This document shows positions 37,565 to 47,568 of a stretch of DNA of 64,000 bases, one piece after another. Every line of letters starts with the position of its first letter. Position 1 is the first letter of the stretch. Both the position numbers and the translations under genes were made by a program. This stretch comes from Hofstenia miamia. Taxonomy: Eukaryota > Xenacoelomorpha > Acoela > Hofsteniidae. The notes under the pieces were generated by a model. That model worked only from the letters and a program-made list of their open reading frames with translations, was not told the DNA's origin and made no database searches. The stretch lies in the NCBI GenBank assembly GCA_900660155.1, contig CABFPE010000356.1, forward strand, positions 260,963 to 324,962, read 5' to 3'.

Positions 37565-38954
37565 CTATTTATGCAATATTACAATTCCAAAAAGGGAAGG
37601 TGTCGTCGGTGCAGCGAGTGTCTGTTTAGGAACATAGCCTACACCTTTCAATGGGTAATTACAGTGCCTTTTAAAAGTCTTAATTAAGTTTGGCTCTCCA
37701 TAATACTCTACACTTAGCAAATTGGGCAGAGCTATTGCCATCTTTTCAACTGCTAATTTATTAACATTCTTTAAGTACTTAACAGTGAAAATGCGAATAG
37801 ATAAGTTTTCCTGCAATCTCAATGAACTGGGATTTGATAAATTAATGCCAACGATTGACAACTCTTTAAGACTTTCGACACTTTGAAAACACAGCTTCAA
37901 AACAACTTTGTTCAATTTCAATGTCTTTATCCTTTGTTGCAATGAGGCTTAGAGTAACGCGGTGATTTGAATTTAAAAATGAATATTTTGGAAAATCATT
38001 TGAAAAATCAAATATCCTTGTTGAAAGCAGTACTTCAAGTTTCTTTACAAAAGAAAAGCTAGTGTTCACATCACATGCTGAGGTAACGGTAATTAAAAGA
38101 AAATCTAACTCAACGTTTTTATTGAAATACTTATAAAAATCGGCATTGAGCCTCTTGCAATATTTTGACTCCAATTCCTTGAGATTGTAAGGCGTGTTGA
38201 TGAATTTATCCGATACTAGGCATTCGTCTAGACATATATTTTTCAAACTTTTAGTGTTTTTTATTACAACTGAAAGAACATCATCAGACTATTCAGGAAG
38301 ATTGGAAAACATCAGCGTATCCAAATTTGAAAAGCGCAATGACGATTTTATACTTTTTCTCATACGAAAATCCGGGCGAATAACAAATATTTCTAATTTT
38401 TTTAACTTTTTTAAATCATAATACTTTGGTAAAATTCGACCCTGTGAAGAACTGCGTCTTGTGAACATGAATTCCAAGTATGTAAGTTTGGAAATGCTCA
38501 ATAGCTTTCAGGGAATTGTTAGTTAAGCAGTACTTGGCATCCACAGCTAAATATTTCAAACCATGCACCCGCTTAGAGAGATAAACAATTGATTCGTCTG
38601 AATTGTTAGTAATTTTGTTACAAGACATTAATGGGAGGACGCGCATATTTGAATTGGTGAGAACTTTTTCTTCCAGCATTTCATCTGTAAGCAGATCTTG
38701 ATCGTTCAAAAAGAGATGTGTACAGGGTAAGAAATCGATATATGAAAGAAGTTTGCTAAAACTATATTCTGTGATTTGTTTACTGGATATTGTGAGAGAC
38801 CCATTTTATCTTGAAAAGAGCTATCGTAACTGAGGAAATGCCACTTTCTGCAAACTCTCCGAATAATTAAAATGGTTTCTATTTCTGAAATGTATCCAAA
38901 AAATTTTAGCCATAGCTCCTCTGGCAATTCTATTGAGGCAATTGAAATTGCCAT
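37565..38954 (-). pseudogene. F-box/leucine-rich-repeat protein gene, broken
   Basis: Intact members of this family recruit substrates to SCF ubiquitin ligases: the F-box binds Skp1 and the leucine-rich repeats bind the target. The N-terminus at 38954 reads MAISIASIELPEELWLKFF followed by about 35 residues typical of an F-box (RRVCRKWHFLS). Downstream are leucine-rich-repeat-like runs (LPLMSCNKITNNSDESIVYL, LKYLAVDAKYCLTNNSLKAI, LTYLEF, LKKLKKLEIF, LKNICLDECLVSD, LKELSIVGINLSN). The frame is broken at least four times: shifts near 38725, 38495 and 37930, and an in-frame TAG near 38287. No GT/AG introns that would remove these are evident. I call it a pseudogene, though sequencing errors cannot be excluded. 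It lies within the repeat-rich zone. Confidence 0.8.
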
Positions 38955-39455
38955 TGTATGCGATTCTGTGTGCGGTTAGTTGAGCATATTTATCAAAGTT
39001 AGTATGTTCTTGCTTTTACTGTGCCAATGCATTTTTTGATATTTCTCTTCTTATGTCACATATATTTATGAAAACAATAAAATGCTAACTTTAAACAACT
39101 CAGAAATGTATAAAATGTTTCATCGTTTTTAAAAAAATAAATTCTGTAACTAAAAACTAATACAGACATTCAGAATCTAAGAGCACCACAAAGGAGAAGC
39201 GTGTATCATCTTTCACTTGCCTTCTAAGTCCGCACACATTTGTCCTACTGATGCCTGCTCCCATGGACTCAAAACCTAGAATTTACATAAAAGGTGAACA
39301 AGGAAGGAATGTCAAACTTATCTAAAAAAATCCTAATATTAAAGCTATATTTCAACAAACCGAAACAAATCCACAAGGACATCCAATAAATTATAGATTT
39401 AGAAAGAAAACAAGTCAACAAGCAAATTCATTACCAAAAAACTTTAAAACCTTAG
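38955..39455. other. non-coding stretch with a repeat scrap
   Basis: No gene seen. At about 39395-39500 the words AAATTCATTACCAAAAAAC and CTTAGCAAAC match the long direct repeat (compare 31510-31550 and 33370-33420). Confidence 0.5.
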
Positions 39456-39761
39456 CAAACTTAATAACTGACTGAATATAAGAATATGTAAAAATAAAAT
39501 TTGCAATATTGGAAGCAAAACATTAAAGTCATCAAGCTTCAACAGAAAAATAGACACTGACATTTTTTCACAGAAATATATTCAATTCCATGGTAATGAA
39601 CCATTATTTCAGTTGTATAATTGCTGTTGGATGACAACCTGCAGTGTTAAATCTGTTGAAATTGGAGGCAATTCCATTCGGCCTCGACGTCCAATCAATC
39701 TTTCCGAAAAATGTTAGTTGTACCAGCTTCTGCATTGTAATTTTGATTTATGTTCATTAAT
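39456..39761 (+). repeat. 306-bp segment doubled across a 7-N gap
   Basis: Repeats almost exactly at 39769-40074, directly after the N run at 39762-39768. The only visible difference is near the end (TTTTGATTT against ATAATGATTT). Most likely the two contig ends overlap and were not merged. Confidence 0.88.
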
Positions 39762-40074
39762 NNNNNNNCAAACTTAATAACTGACTGAATATAAGAATAT
39801 GTAAAAATAAAATTTGCAATATTGGAAGCAAAACATTAAAGTCATCAAGCTTCAACAGAAAAATAGACACTGACATTTTTTCACAGAAATATATTCAATT
39901 CCATGGTAATGAACCATTATTTCAGTTGTATAATTGCTGTTGGATGACAACCTGCAGTGTTAAATCTGTTGAAATTGGAGGCAATTCCATTCGGCCTCGA
40001 CGTCCAATCAATCTTTCCGAAAAATGTTAGTTGTACCAGCTTCTGCATTGTAATAATGATTTATGTTCATTAAT

Positions 40075-41121
40075 GATCTAAATATACAAATAATTACATT
40101 TGTTTAGTTAGAAAATAAAAAACATAATATGAATTGTCAATGTGACTTGGAAGTAGCGTAATGCGGGGCAAAAAGGAACACTTAGACCTTCTTTAGTCAA
40201 TTAAAACTTTAAAATAAATTTTCTTTTTTAGCTACTTAAAACAATATTTAGTAATGTGTCATAAATAAATGGATCTGTTTCAAGTTATATTTTTGTCAAA
40301 ATATTGGTTTAAAATAAGAATATCAGAATTTTCAGATTGCCCAATATGCGGTGCAAGAAGGAACGGATTAAAAGAGGCAAAGAAATACAATGTAAAATAA
40401 AGTTTAATGAAACTAAAGCAACAATTACATGTTTCTTTACAAATATGGATTGTAGCTATTAAATATAACAGTTATAAATAAGAAAAAATCACTTATTAAC
40501 ATTATTATGCCTTTTGGAAATGGAAAATTTAATAATATTATCAATATTTATCTAAATGAAAGCATAATCCTACACTGCTTCAAAAATATAAATCACATAA
40601 AGGAAAGAAGGAAAACACTATTTATGGCTTGAGAGATGATATAATACTGCCTAGGTTATTATATGCTTGAACATAAAACACACGTTCCTTTTTGCTCCAT
40701 CTCTATCTAATTTTAAATGCACTGAAAATTAAAAAAGCAAAGAAGATTGAATCTCTTCTTGCAATGCAGTAGTTTCAGAAGTAAAAAACATAATAATAAA
40801 TATAAAATCATGAAGATCGCAATGTAGTAAAACCTTAAAACAGAAGTTCCCTTAACAAATATCTTAATACTCTCCAACTTTTAACGATTTTTGTCAAAGA
40901 CTGACATTAAGCTTCCCTGTAAAATGAAGAGGAGAAAAATTAGACAATTTATCTAAAATTAGTTCAATAGAGAATTAGAACGCATTAGAAATCACAAATT
41001 CCAAAAATATAAGATATTCAAACGAGAATTCAAACACAATCTTGGGCACAACTAAGCAGAAAATCCATTGGTGTAATATGTTTATAAATTTGTAAATTAT
41101 ATATATATACATGCATATATT

Positions 41122-41158
<37 letters not shown>

Positions 41159-42257
41159 TTAGATTGTTAATTAAGTGTATCTTTGTTTTCTTAATACGAT
41201 TAATACGTAATGCAATTCAATATTATCTTAATTATTGGTAATATTAACTCGATACTTAATGTAGGGTTTTAAATTTAACAGAGTAAATTTTTTTTAGGTC
41301 GAAAAATAAAAATTTTGTAAAAAAACATTTTTCCCATTACAAAAAGCTTATATTTTATTTTTGTATACAAAACCATATTTATACATTAAGCTCTACATAA
41401 ATATAAGAACATTGTTTTAGAAAAAATTAAAAATTATTATATTTTATTGATCGAATTCCAAACCTTTTATCCAAAACCATTGAAGGAAGATGATATAGAT
41501 CTTTGCATAAATTATATTCTTAGCAAAAGAAAGGTCAATTTGTATAATCAGTTTTCAAATATTTTCTAAATCTATTAGTCATCTGTATTTTTTGCACACA
41601 AATGTAAGGTATGTGGATACTTTTGTTTGTCAATAGTATTCATAATATACAGTTGCATATCATCGTGTGCAGGAGGAGTACTTCTCAGAAACCTGCGGGA
41701 TCACGCATACTTGGTTTCGGTTTTGAACCGTTCTTGCCTTGCGTGCAATTCTTGAATGTTCTTTCTCAGTAAAATTTTAAATTGATTATTCTTAGTTTGT
41801 TTTGTGGAAGATGAAAAATTCCGAATTTAGGTAAACTCTCAAATGATCATAGCTCCTTTTTCCAAATGTCGCTTAGTTTCATCGTTATATGATTTCCTAC
41901 AATCATCACATGTAATTAGAGATGAAACTAAGGTTTTTAGGATACGGTCTTTTTAATTAAGGATGTCATTTGTTTTTAAGGTTGTAAAAATTGCTTTATC
42001 TTAACAATATTTAATTTTAAGTTCAAATTTCTTAAACATTTCTTTAACCTCTCAACTAGTTTACATGCATAGGTCAATGTTAATCTCTTTGTTGACATTA
42101 ATATTTTCAATTTTTGGAAGGTTTCCTTTGTTTATTTTTATTTTTTAAATAGGTTATTGGAATATTTTTTAAGAAATATAATTAGGATAGCCTTTCTGTT
42201 CTAAGATATTGTAAATATTCGTTTAATGGAATAACTGTACTGTATGTTTATATGTCG
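40075..42257. other. non-coding stretch with a partial repeat copy and a microsatellite
   Basis: No gene seen. About 40930-41460 matches the long direct repeat in diverged form (AAGATATTCAAACGAGAATTC, then TTACAAAAAGCTTATATTTT). A (TA)n microsatellite lies at about 41097-41156. Confidence 0.6.
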
Positions 42258-42829
42258 TAGAGGTGGGCACCGCCGTCAGCTGATTACTATTGATGGCACA
42301 GACCCGACATCAATAGAACTGGATTAGACTGTATGATATACTACATAGATACCCTATATTATAGTGTCCATAAGACCTATAGTGCCTATAAGAGTTATAG
42401 CCCTGTAAAAACCGTATTTGATGCAAGCAGTATTGTGAAACTATCTATCTGCATCATGCGCTTACATGCAATCTGATTAATAAAACATAANGCGCAGGCT
42501 CCTGCCTACCACAATTATATTACGTAATATATACATATATATTAAGTATTGGTTCTAATCTATGTCCCCAGGGGTAGACAAAATTAAATTATTGCAATAA
42601 TTGGAAAATATTTAAGCTATTGAATACTGTATACACTCTGCTCAAAAAGCAAAATTGCCAATAATTTGCCAATATTTAAGATTGACTTAAATCTTANCAT
42701 CAAAGACATTAAATGCGGTTTCCTTTTTATGACACATTTCGATTGTCTTGATATAGTTTTAATTATCAAACGGCTCAGCCGTCTAAATTTTCATACGGCA
42801 GCTTCTCAGCCGGCTTGCGCCCAGCTCTA
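42258..42829. mobile_element. hAT-like non-autonomous element (572 bp)
   Basis: The left end is TAGAGGTGGGCACCGCCG. The reverse complement of the right end is TAGAGCTGGGCGCAAGCC. TAGAG(N)TGGGC ends are typical of hAT transposons. The flanks are ATATGTCG (42250-42257) and GTATGTCG (42830-42837), seven of eight identical, a hAT-length target-site duplication. No transposase frame is present. Single N bases at 42491 and 42697. Confidence 0.85.
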
Positions 42830-42837
42830 GTATGTCG

Positions 42838-43148
42838 AACATATTTCATTTAATGTTCTAAATAATTATTGTGCTTCTCCCTTTATGGGCTTTAAAAATA
42901 TTTATTTTCATAGTTTTTGAAATTTTAAATTAAATTTTTAGGCTCGGGCTGCAACTCGATACGCCTTATTATGCTTGAGCAGAATTTGAGCTTAGGCTCG
43001 CTTCATAGGCAAAATATTGGGCTATGGGTCCCTAAACCCTAAATATATTTGATAATATTTATGTGAATTTGATAAAAAGCTCTGTCAAAATATTTACTGT
43101 TTTTAAAAAAATGATCACTGCATAAGATATTTCATACCTATTCTTTAG
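42838..43148. other. region upstream of the sacsin-like gene
   Basis: AT-rich DNA in which I could not identify a promoter or an upstream coding exon. It ends in TATTCTTTAG, which looks like a splice acceptor, so a non-coding or further coding exon may lie upstream. Confidence 0.4.
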
Positions 43149-43368
43149 AAATTCAATGAACCAATGATAGGTTCATCGTTCATACAACATGAGCAACTCA
43201 GCGAACGAATAAAGGATATCTTAACCCAATATCCGGATGGCTTTGCCTTACCCAAGGAGATGGTACAAAACGCCGACGATGCTGGCGCCACAAAAGTTCA
43301 TTTTATTTGGGACAATCGTTCACACCCGACTCATTACCTACTGGACAGCAAGCTAGCTGAATATCAAG
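43149..43368 (+). CDS. sacsin-like protein, exon 1 (ATP-binding fold, N-box)
   Basis: Encodes the start of the first Hsp90-type ATP-binding (GHKL, Bergerat) fold: LSERIKDILTQYPDG followed by the N-box KEMVQNADDAGA (residues 31-41 from the Met at 43164), which holds the Glu and Asn that act in nucleotide binding in this family. The Met at 43164 is the first usable start. The frame is also open back to 43149, right after an acceptor-like TTCTTTAG, so this could be an internal exon with the real start further upstream. The exon ends CAAG before GTTGAT. The split Gly codon is completed by GA at 47569, giving the reading EYQGPSLMIFNDA, which matches the sacsin family (WQGPALYVHNNA-type). Sacsins are large co-chaperone-like proteins linked to the cytoskeleton and mitochondria. 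The role of this relative is inferred. Confidence 0.88.
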
Positions 43369-44699
43369 GTTGATTAATGATTTGTAATTAAAAGCATAGT
43401 CTTACTCTAAAAATTTTTATGCTAGAGGGTGGGATAAGGGCTCATGTGCCAAAAACACTCCAAAATTGCTCTGTTTAATATTTGCTGTACATTTTTAATT
43501 ATTCTCTCTCAATCGTTGATTTACTATTGATTATAATAATTTTTTTGCAATAAATATCTAAATCAGTTGAAAATAGGCACAACAGAAATTCCTCTTGTCC
43601 ATTTTATAATAAATTTTATGAATTTGATCGAAGCGTTGTGAATGTAAACAAGTTCAAAGTAACACTAAAAATTCAAAAGAAGGTTACAAGTTGGTGTTTT
43701 GCGCGACTAGGTTTTTCTTGGCCCAGTCTAGTTTAGGCCAATTGTATTCCATCCTAGTAGCAGACAATTTGCAATGTTATTGCTGCGCGTTGCTTAAATA
43801 TACTTTACGTATCTTTGTTCAGGTTTGCCACATTTTTTTTTACTTGAAGTTCCCCAGACGTTATCAGTTTTTAATTTTAAGAACCTTTTATAGATATTTA
43901 CAAAAATTTCTCCAAACCGTCGTCATTTTGAATAAAAAATTTCATATCATGTTTGATTTTCTACTGCAACTAGAAAATCGTTACACCTTTTTCGATTAAC
44001 TTTTAATGTGTTGGAATCAGTTCGAATAAATTATTATTTTTTAGTTGGATTGAATATTGCACCGTAAATTTTAATTTTATACTTATATAAGGGTTTTTTA
44101 GATAAAATTAATAACTTATATTTGAAAAATAAATGTTTTAAAACTTGATTATAGCGACAAGTGTCTAAAATGTTAATTAATAGTGAAAAACTCCTATTTC
44201 CTCTGCAAAGTTTTCAGATTTTGGATATATGTATTAGGTTGGAAGTGCTTAATCATTTTGAGAAGAAAAAATCAAAGATTTTAATCCAATTGCTGGGAGT
44301 TTGAGGTTAAAATTTCTTAAGTACATCAGGAATATATTTATGGTTTCTTTGCTTCTGTTTTATCCATGCCTTATCATTTACTACAATGTGTCGCATATGC
44401 AGTTTTAGTACAAATCAAGCTGTTGATAGATAGTAAATATATTTCAGTCCTGTTTTAAATTCATAGACTGTATGGTAGTTGCTATCTTCTCTATAGGGAC
44501 TGATATTTTCTTAATAATATCAGAAACATAAATAAGTTGTGCAGTGAAATTTATCTGTAACTCAAATCTTTTTTAGGGCCAAATCTTTAATATAACCAAG
44601 TTCATGTGGCTTCCTATTAGATTCTGTTACATTTTATCGGACAATTTAGCATTAGTTCAAAATTTTTCATCATATCTGAACAAATTACAGTTCACTAGC

Positions 44700-45430
44700 A
44701 GCAAGGCAGCTTTCTCTTGGAAAAATACTTAGTCTCCTGTTCCACCTTGTGATATGAGTATCAGATGCAAAGTCTACATTCAGGGGTAAAAACAGTTGAC
44801 CAAAAATATGCAGCTCAGAATTTGATGAACACGATCAACGTCATTCTAAATTCATTGCCCTATAAAGCTATGCGGCTATGCATTGAAAATGCCTGTTGAC
44901 ATGTTGGTTTGACAGATTACTATCTTGAATCTATTGAATCAACCAATTCCTAAGCTGCTTGAAAACCAAGCAATTTCTAAAGTTTGTCATCCTTCTTTAC
45001 AATTATAAACTACTCTGGTTCATGAACATATCTGCCTACTTGAAAATTCAAGTGTTACAAGCTTCCGTGTAGTTGTCAGACAAGTCTTTGGCTAGAAATT
45101 ACTTACCTTACTTCATTTATCTGGAACTTTTTGTATTAGAATTGTGCTTCCCACTAACAACTACTCTTCACACCCACTTTCCACTCACACTCCTTCATTA
45201 CTCTTTCTAGTCTCTCATAAATAAATGTGAACAATTTCAACCAATTCCCATCCATCTCATCTCTAATTGTCGTAATCCCCACTTTTTTTCAAATTCTTTA
45301 GAGCCTTCCCCAAATTTGATGTTATGAGCACTCCATCTCCTTGCGTAATTTCCTTCTTTACATGTCCAATCTATCTTTGCTTCCTCATTCCATTTAATGA
45401 TATCTCAGAACCTTACTTCAATTCCAAACA
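44700..45430 (-). mobile_element. LINE reverse-transcriptase fragment, restriction-like-endonuclease type
   Basis: On the minus strand the sequence parallels the LINE at 59775-62175. RDEMDGNWLKLFTFIYERLE (about 45290-45230) matches RDEIHGYWLKKFTSVHERLA, and CLTTTRKLVTLEFSSRQIC (about 45090-45030) matches CLLTTLKMLTSVISNRLVC. Further similarity fades toward 44700. It covers the N-terminal part of the reverse transcriptase and is heavily decayed. It is antisense to the host gene and lies within its intron. Confidence 0.65.
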
Positions 45431-45631
45431 GCCCAAGATGAAGGCCTCTGCTTTTAGTTTCTAGTGACCATTTAAGGTATCACAGAAACAGACGCCCTTT
45501 TCTGTTTTTTGCTTAAGATTATACTCATATTTTACTACAAAATTGACAACCCAATGCCTTAAAGTTTACATCTCCTACGAATTAAGTTAATAGAGCTTGA
45601 CTATCCCTGTCCTTTGTTACTATTATTTCAT

Positions 45632-45690
45632 TATTAAATATTATTATTATTATTATTACTAATATTATTATTAATATTATTATATATTTC
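45632..45690. repeat. (ATT)n microsatellite, 3' tail of a LINE
   Basis: Imperfect ATT array directly beyond the 3' end of the LINE fragment at 45690-46300. The related LINE at 59775 ends in a (TAA)n array in the same place, so this is likely its tail. Confidence 0.85.
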
Positions 45691-46300
45691 CCTTCTGTGA
45701 CTCTTAACCAGGAAACTCACCAGTTCCCAATGAGTCTCTATAGCTGTTTCTAGCAGTGCTGCCATCTATACTACCACACCTCACCACAAATGTAGCCTTC
45801 CAAGTATCTGCTGTACTTACGGCTGCAAGTGCTTCAACTACTATAACTTTCTTCAACCTTCAAAATCTCTCCATTTCCTCTGCCGACTCTCTTATCTTTC
45901 TCTTTACTTTCTAGATTTTTATTCTCTGTTACAGCTACGTCTATTACTTCCCGTTCTTTCCTCTTGGTCGACCACTACTATATTTATTCTCTGTGACTCC
46001 TGTGGCTTATGCTCATACCACTTATCTTTAGCTGCTAAGCCATGCTGTTTCCTCAAGCTCCAAGCCCACCTTGCAATTCCTGTGCCATTTTGTCACATTC
46101 TTATATCAAGCGATCGACTGTCTCCAACTCTTTTTACATAGCCTCTGTTGCATTTATCTCGTATTCTATCCACATGCTTCTGCAACCAGTTTGTCCTGAC
46201 TGCTTTTTCCTGTGCTTCCATTTTTAGAACTTCGGTTTCTCCATTTCAGCCATTTTCTGCTCTCTTCTTTTCGCAGTTTTCTGTATTCCTCTATTATTAT
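45690..46300 (-). mobile_element. LINE 3' fragment with restriction-like endonuclease region
   Basis: On the minus strand, from about 46240: AVRTNWLQKHVDRIRDKCN, then KWYEHKPQ, a run like VVVDQEE, and finally the 3' end with TGGGAACTGGTGA. Each matches in order the C-terminal half of the LINE at 61310-61964. It is the zinc-finger and endonuclease end plus 3' tail of the same family, strongly decayed. A second ATT array bounds it at 46292-46322. Confidence 0.75.
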
Positions 46301-46322
46301 TATTAATATTATTATTATTATT
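46292..46322. repeat. (ATT)n microsatellite
   Basis: Short imperfect ATT array at the 5' border of the intronic LINE fragment. Confidence 0.85.
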
Positions 46323-47218
46323 GCTTTTGTTGTTGTTTTTTTTCTTACTTAGCAAAACTTGTTGGTAAATTTTGAATCTAATTTACATAACTAATATTTT
46401 GCCCATTTTGTAGTTTTTGTTAAGAATCTTAAAAGAGAGAGGGCGGAATAACGATATTTACTCCAAACAATCTAAACCCAATTCGTTAACATAATTATGA
46501 ATAACAATTTGTGTGGCTCACTTGATCATGATCGAGAGTCCCCTGCCAGAAAATCCTTGTTTATCATAGACAAAATAAGTTGTGATATACTGTACATCAC
46601 TTCCAACTAAAGTATAATCTTTCTTTTTCGAATACATTTCATTTAATTACACTGAAATCTGCAAAAATCTCCATTTGTAGTAGTACACTAAATACATTTG
46701 GCCACGCGACATAAATTATTTCAATAATGATAAAGTTATTTCAAAATTTAAATAAAGCAATTGTATTAATTAATACTATGTGGATTCCAAAAATGAACTT
46801 GCTTTCGGTCTCCGTGTCTTAGACCTCAAATTTTTGGTCTCCGTTTTTTAGCTACTGTAAATACTATTGGTATTAGGAAAGAGTAGTTCAAGAGAAAAAT
46901 GCCTTTTTAAAGTATATTTTCACAAGACTACATTAAGCGGTTAATATAGTATAACAAAATTACACTTTACCTTGATAAGCAGTTTGGTGTTCGTTCCAAG
47001 TATACTGCATCATTTCTTAGAAAATAATTTTTGACAAAAAATCCCCTGAAAAACAAATAACTCGGTTTTTATTATTTTATGTTAGTTATTATTGGTTTTC
47101 AGTATATCGAATAGCAAACTGTAAACATAAGTGAACCATCTAATCGTCACTCTTCCATTTTTTCTAAAAAAACTAATAAATTTGCATGCCTTGGCAACCA
47201 TGCACTTTTCATGTATAC

Positions 47219-47424
47219 CAGGGGCGCAGAAATGACATTTTAGTGACTACCAAAAACTTTGAAAATATTGAGAAAATTGTTACTATTAAAAAATTCATTT
47301 CACGACATTAGATTTGAAATTTTTCAATGTATTTACTGAAAATTGTTTGATTTAACAAGTCAAAATCAATTTTGAAAACTTGACTGGGGAGGCTTCACCA
47401 TGTCCCTCCTTGTATATGCCACTG
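47219..47424. mobile_element. hAT-like MITE (206 bp) in the intron
   Basis: The left end is CAGGGGCGCAGAAATGAC. The reverse complement of the right end is CAGTGGCATATACAAGGA. The flanks are ATGTATAC (47211-47218) and GTGTATAC (47425-47432), seven of eight identical, an 8-bp target-site duplication as hAT makes. The inside matches the MITE at 26813-27021. It has no coding capacity. It lies about 145 bases before the splice acceptor. Confidence 0.87.
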
Positions 47425-47568
47425 GTGTATACAATAAATGCCATAAAACCAAGTCAATTAACTAAGCATTTGTTGCAATTGATAGTGAAATTATATTTAG
47501 TGAGTTTTTTATTGTTGTAATTTGAAAGCAATTTTTCTAATTATATGCGCTAACACATAATTATTTAG

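Larger units (their letters stand above)
43369..47568 (+). other. intron of the sacsin-like gene (4.2 kb)
   Basis: Starts GTTGAT after CAAG and ends TTATTTAG before GACC. It joins the two exons in phase (one base plus two) and restores the sacsin-family motif across the junction. It contains antisense LINE pieces (44700-45430 and 45690-46300), ATT microsatellites and a hAT-like MITE (47219-47424). The remainder, 43369-44700 and 46340-47218, shows nothing recognisable. Confidence 0.88.
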
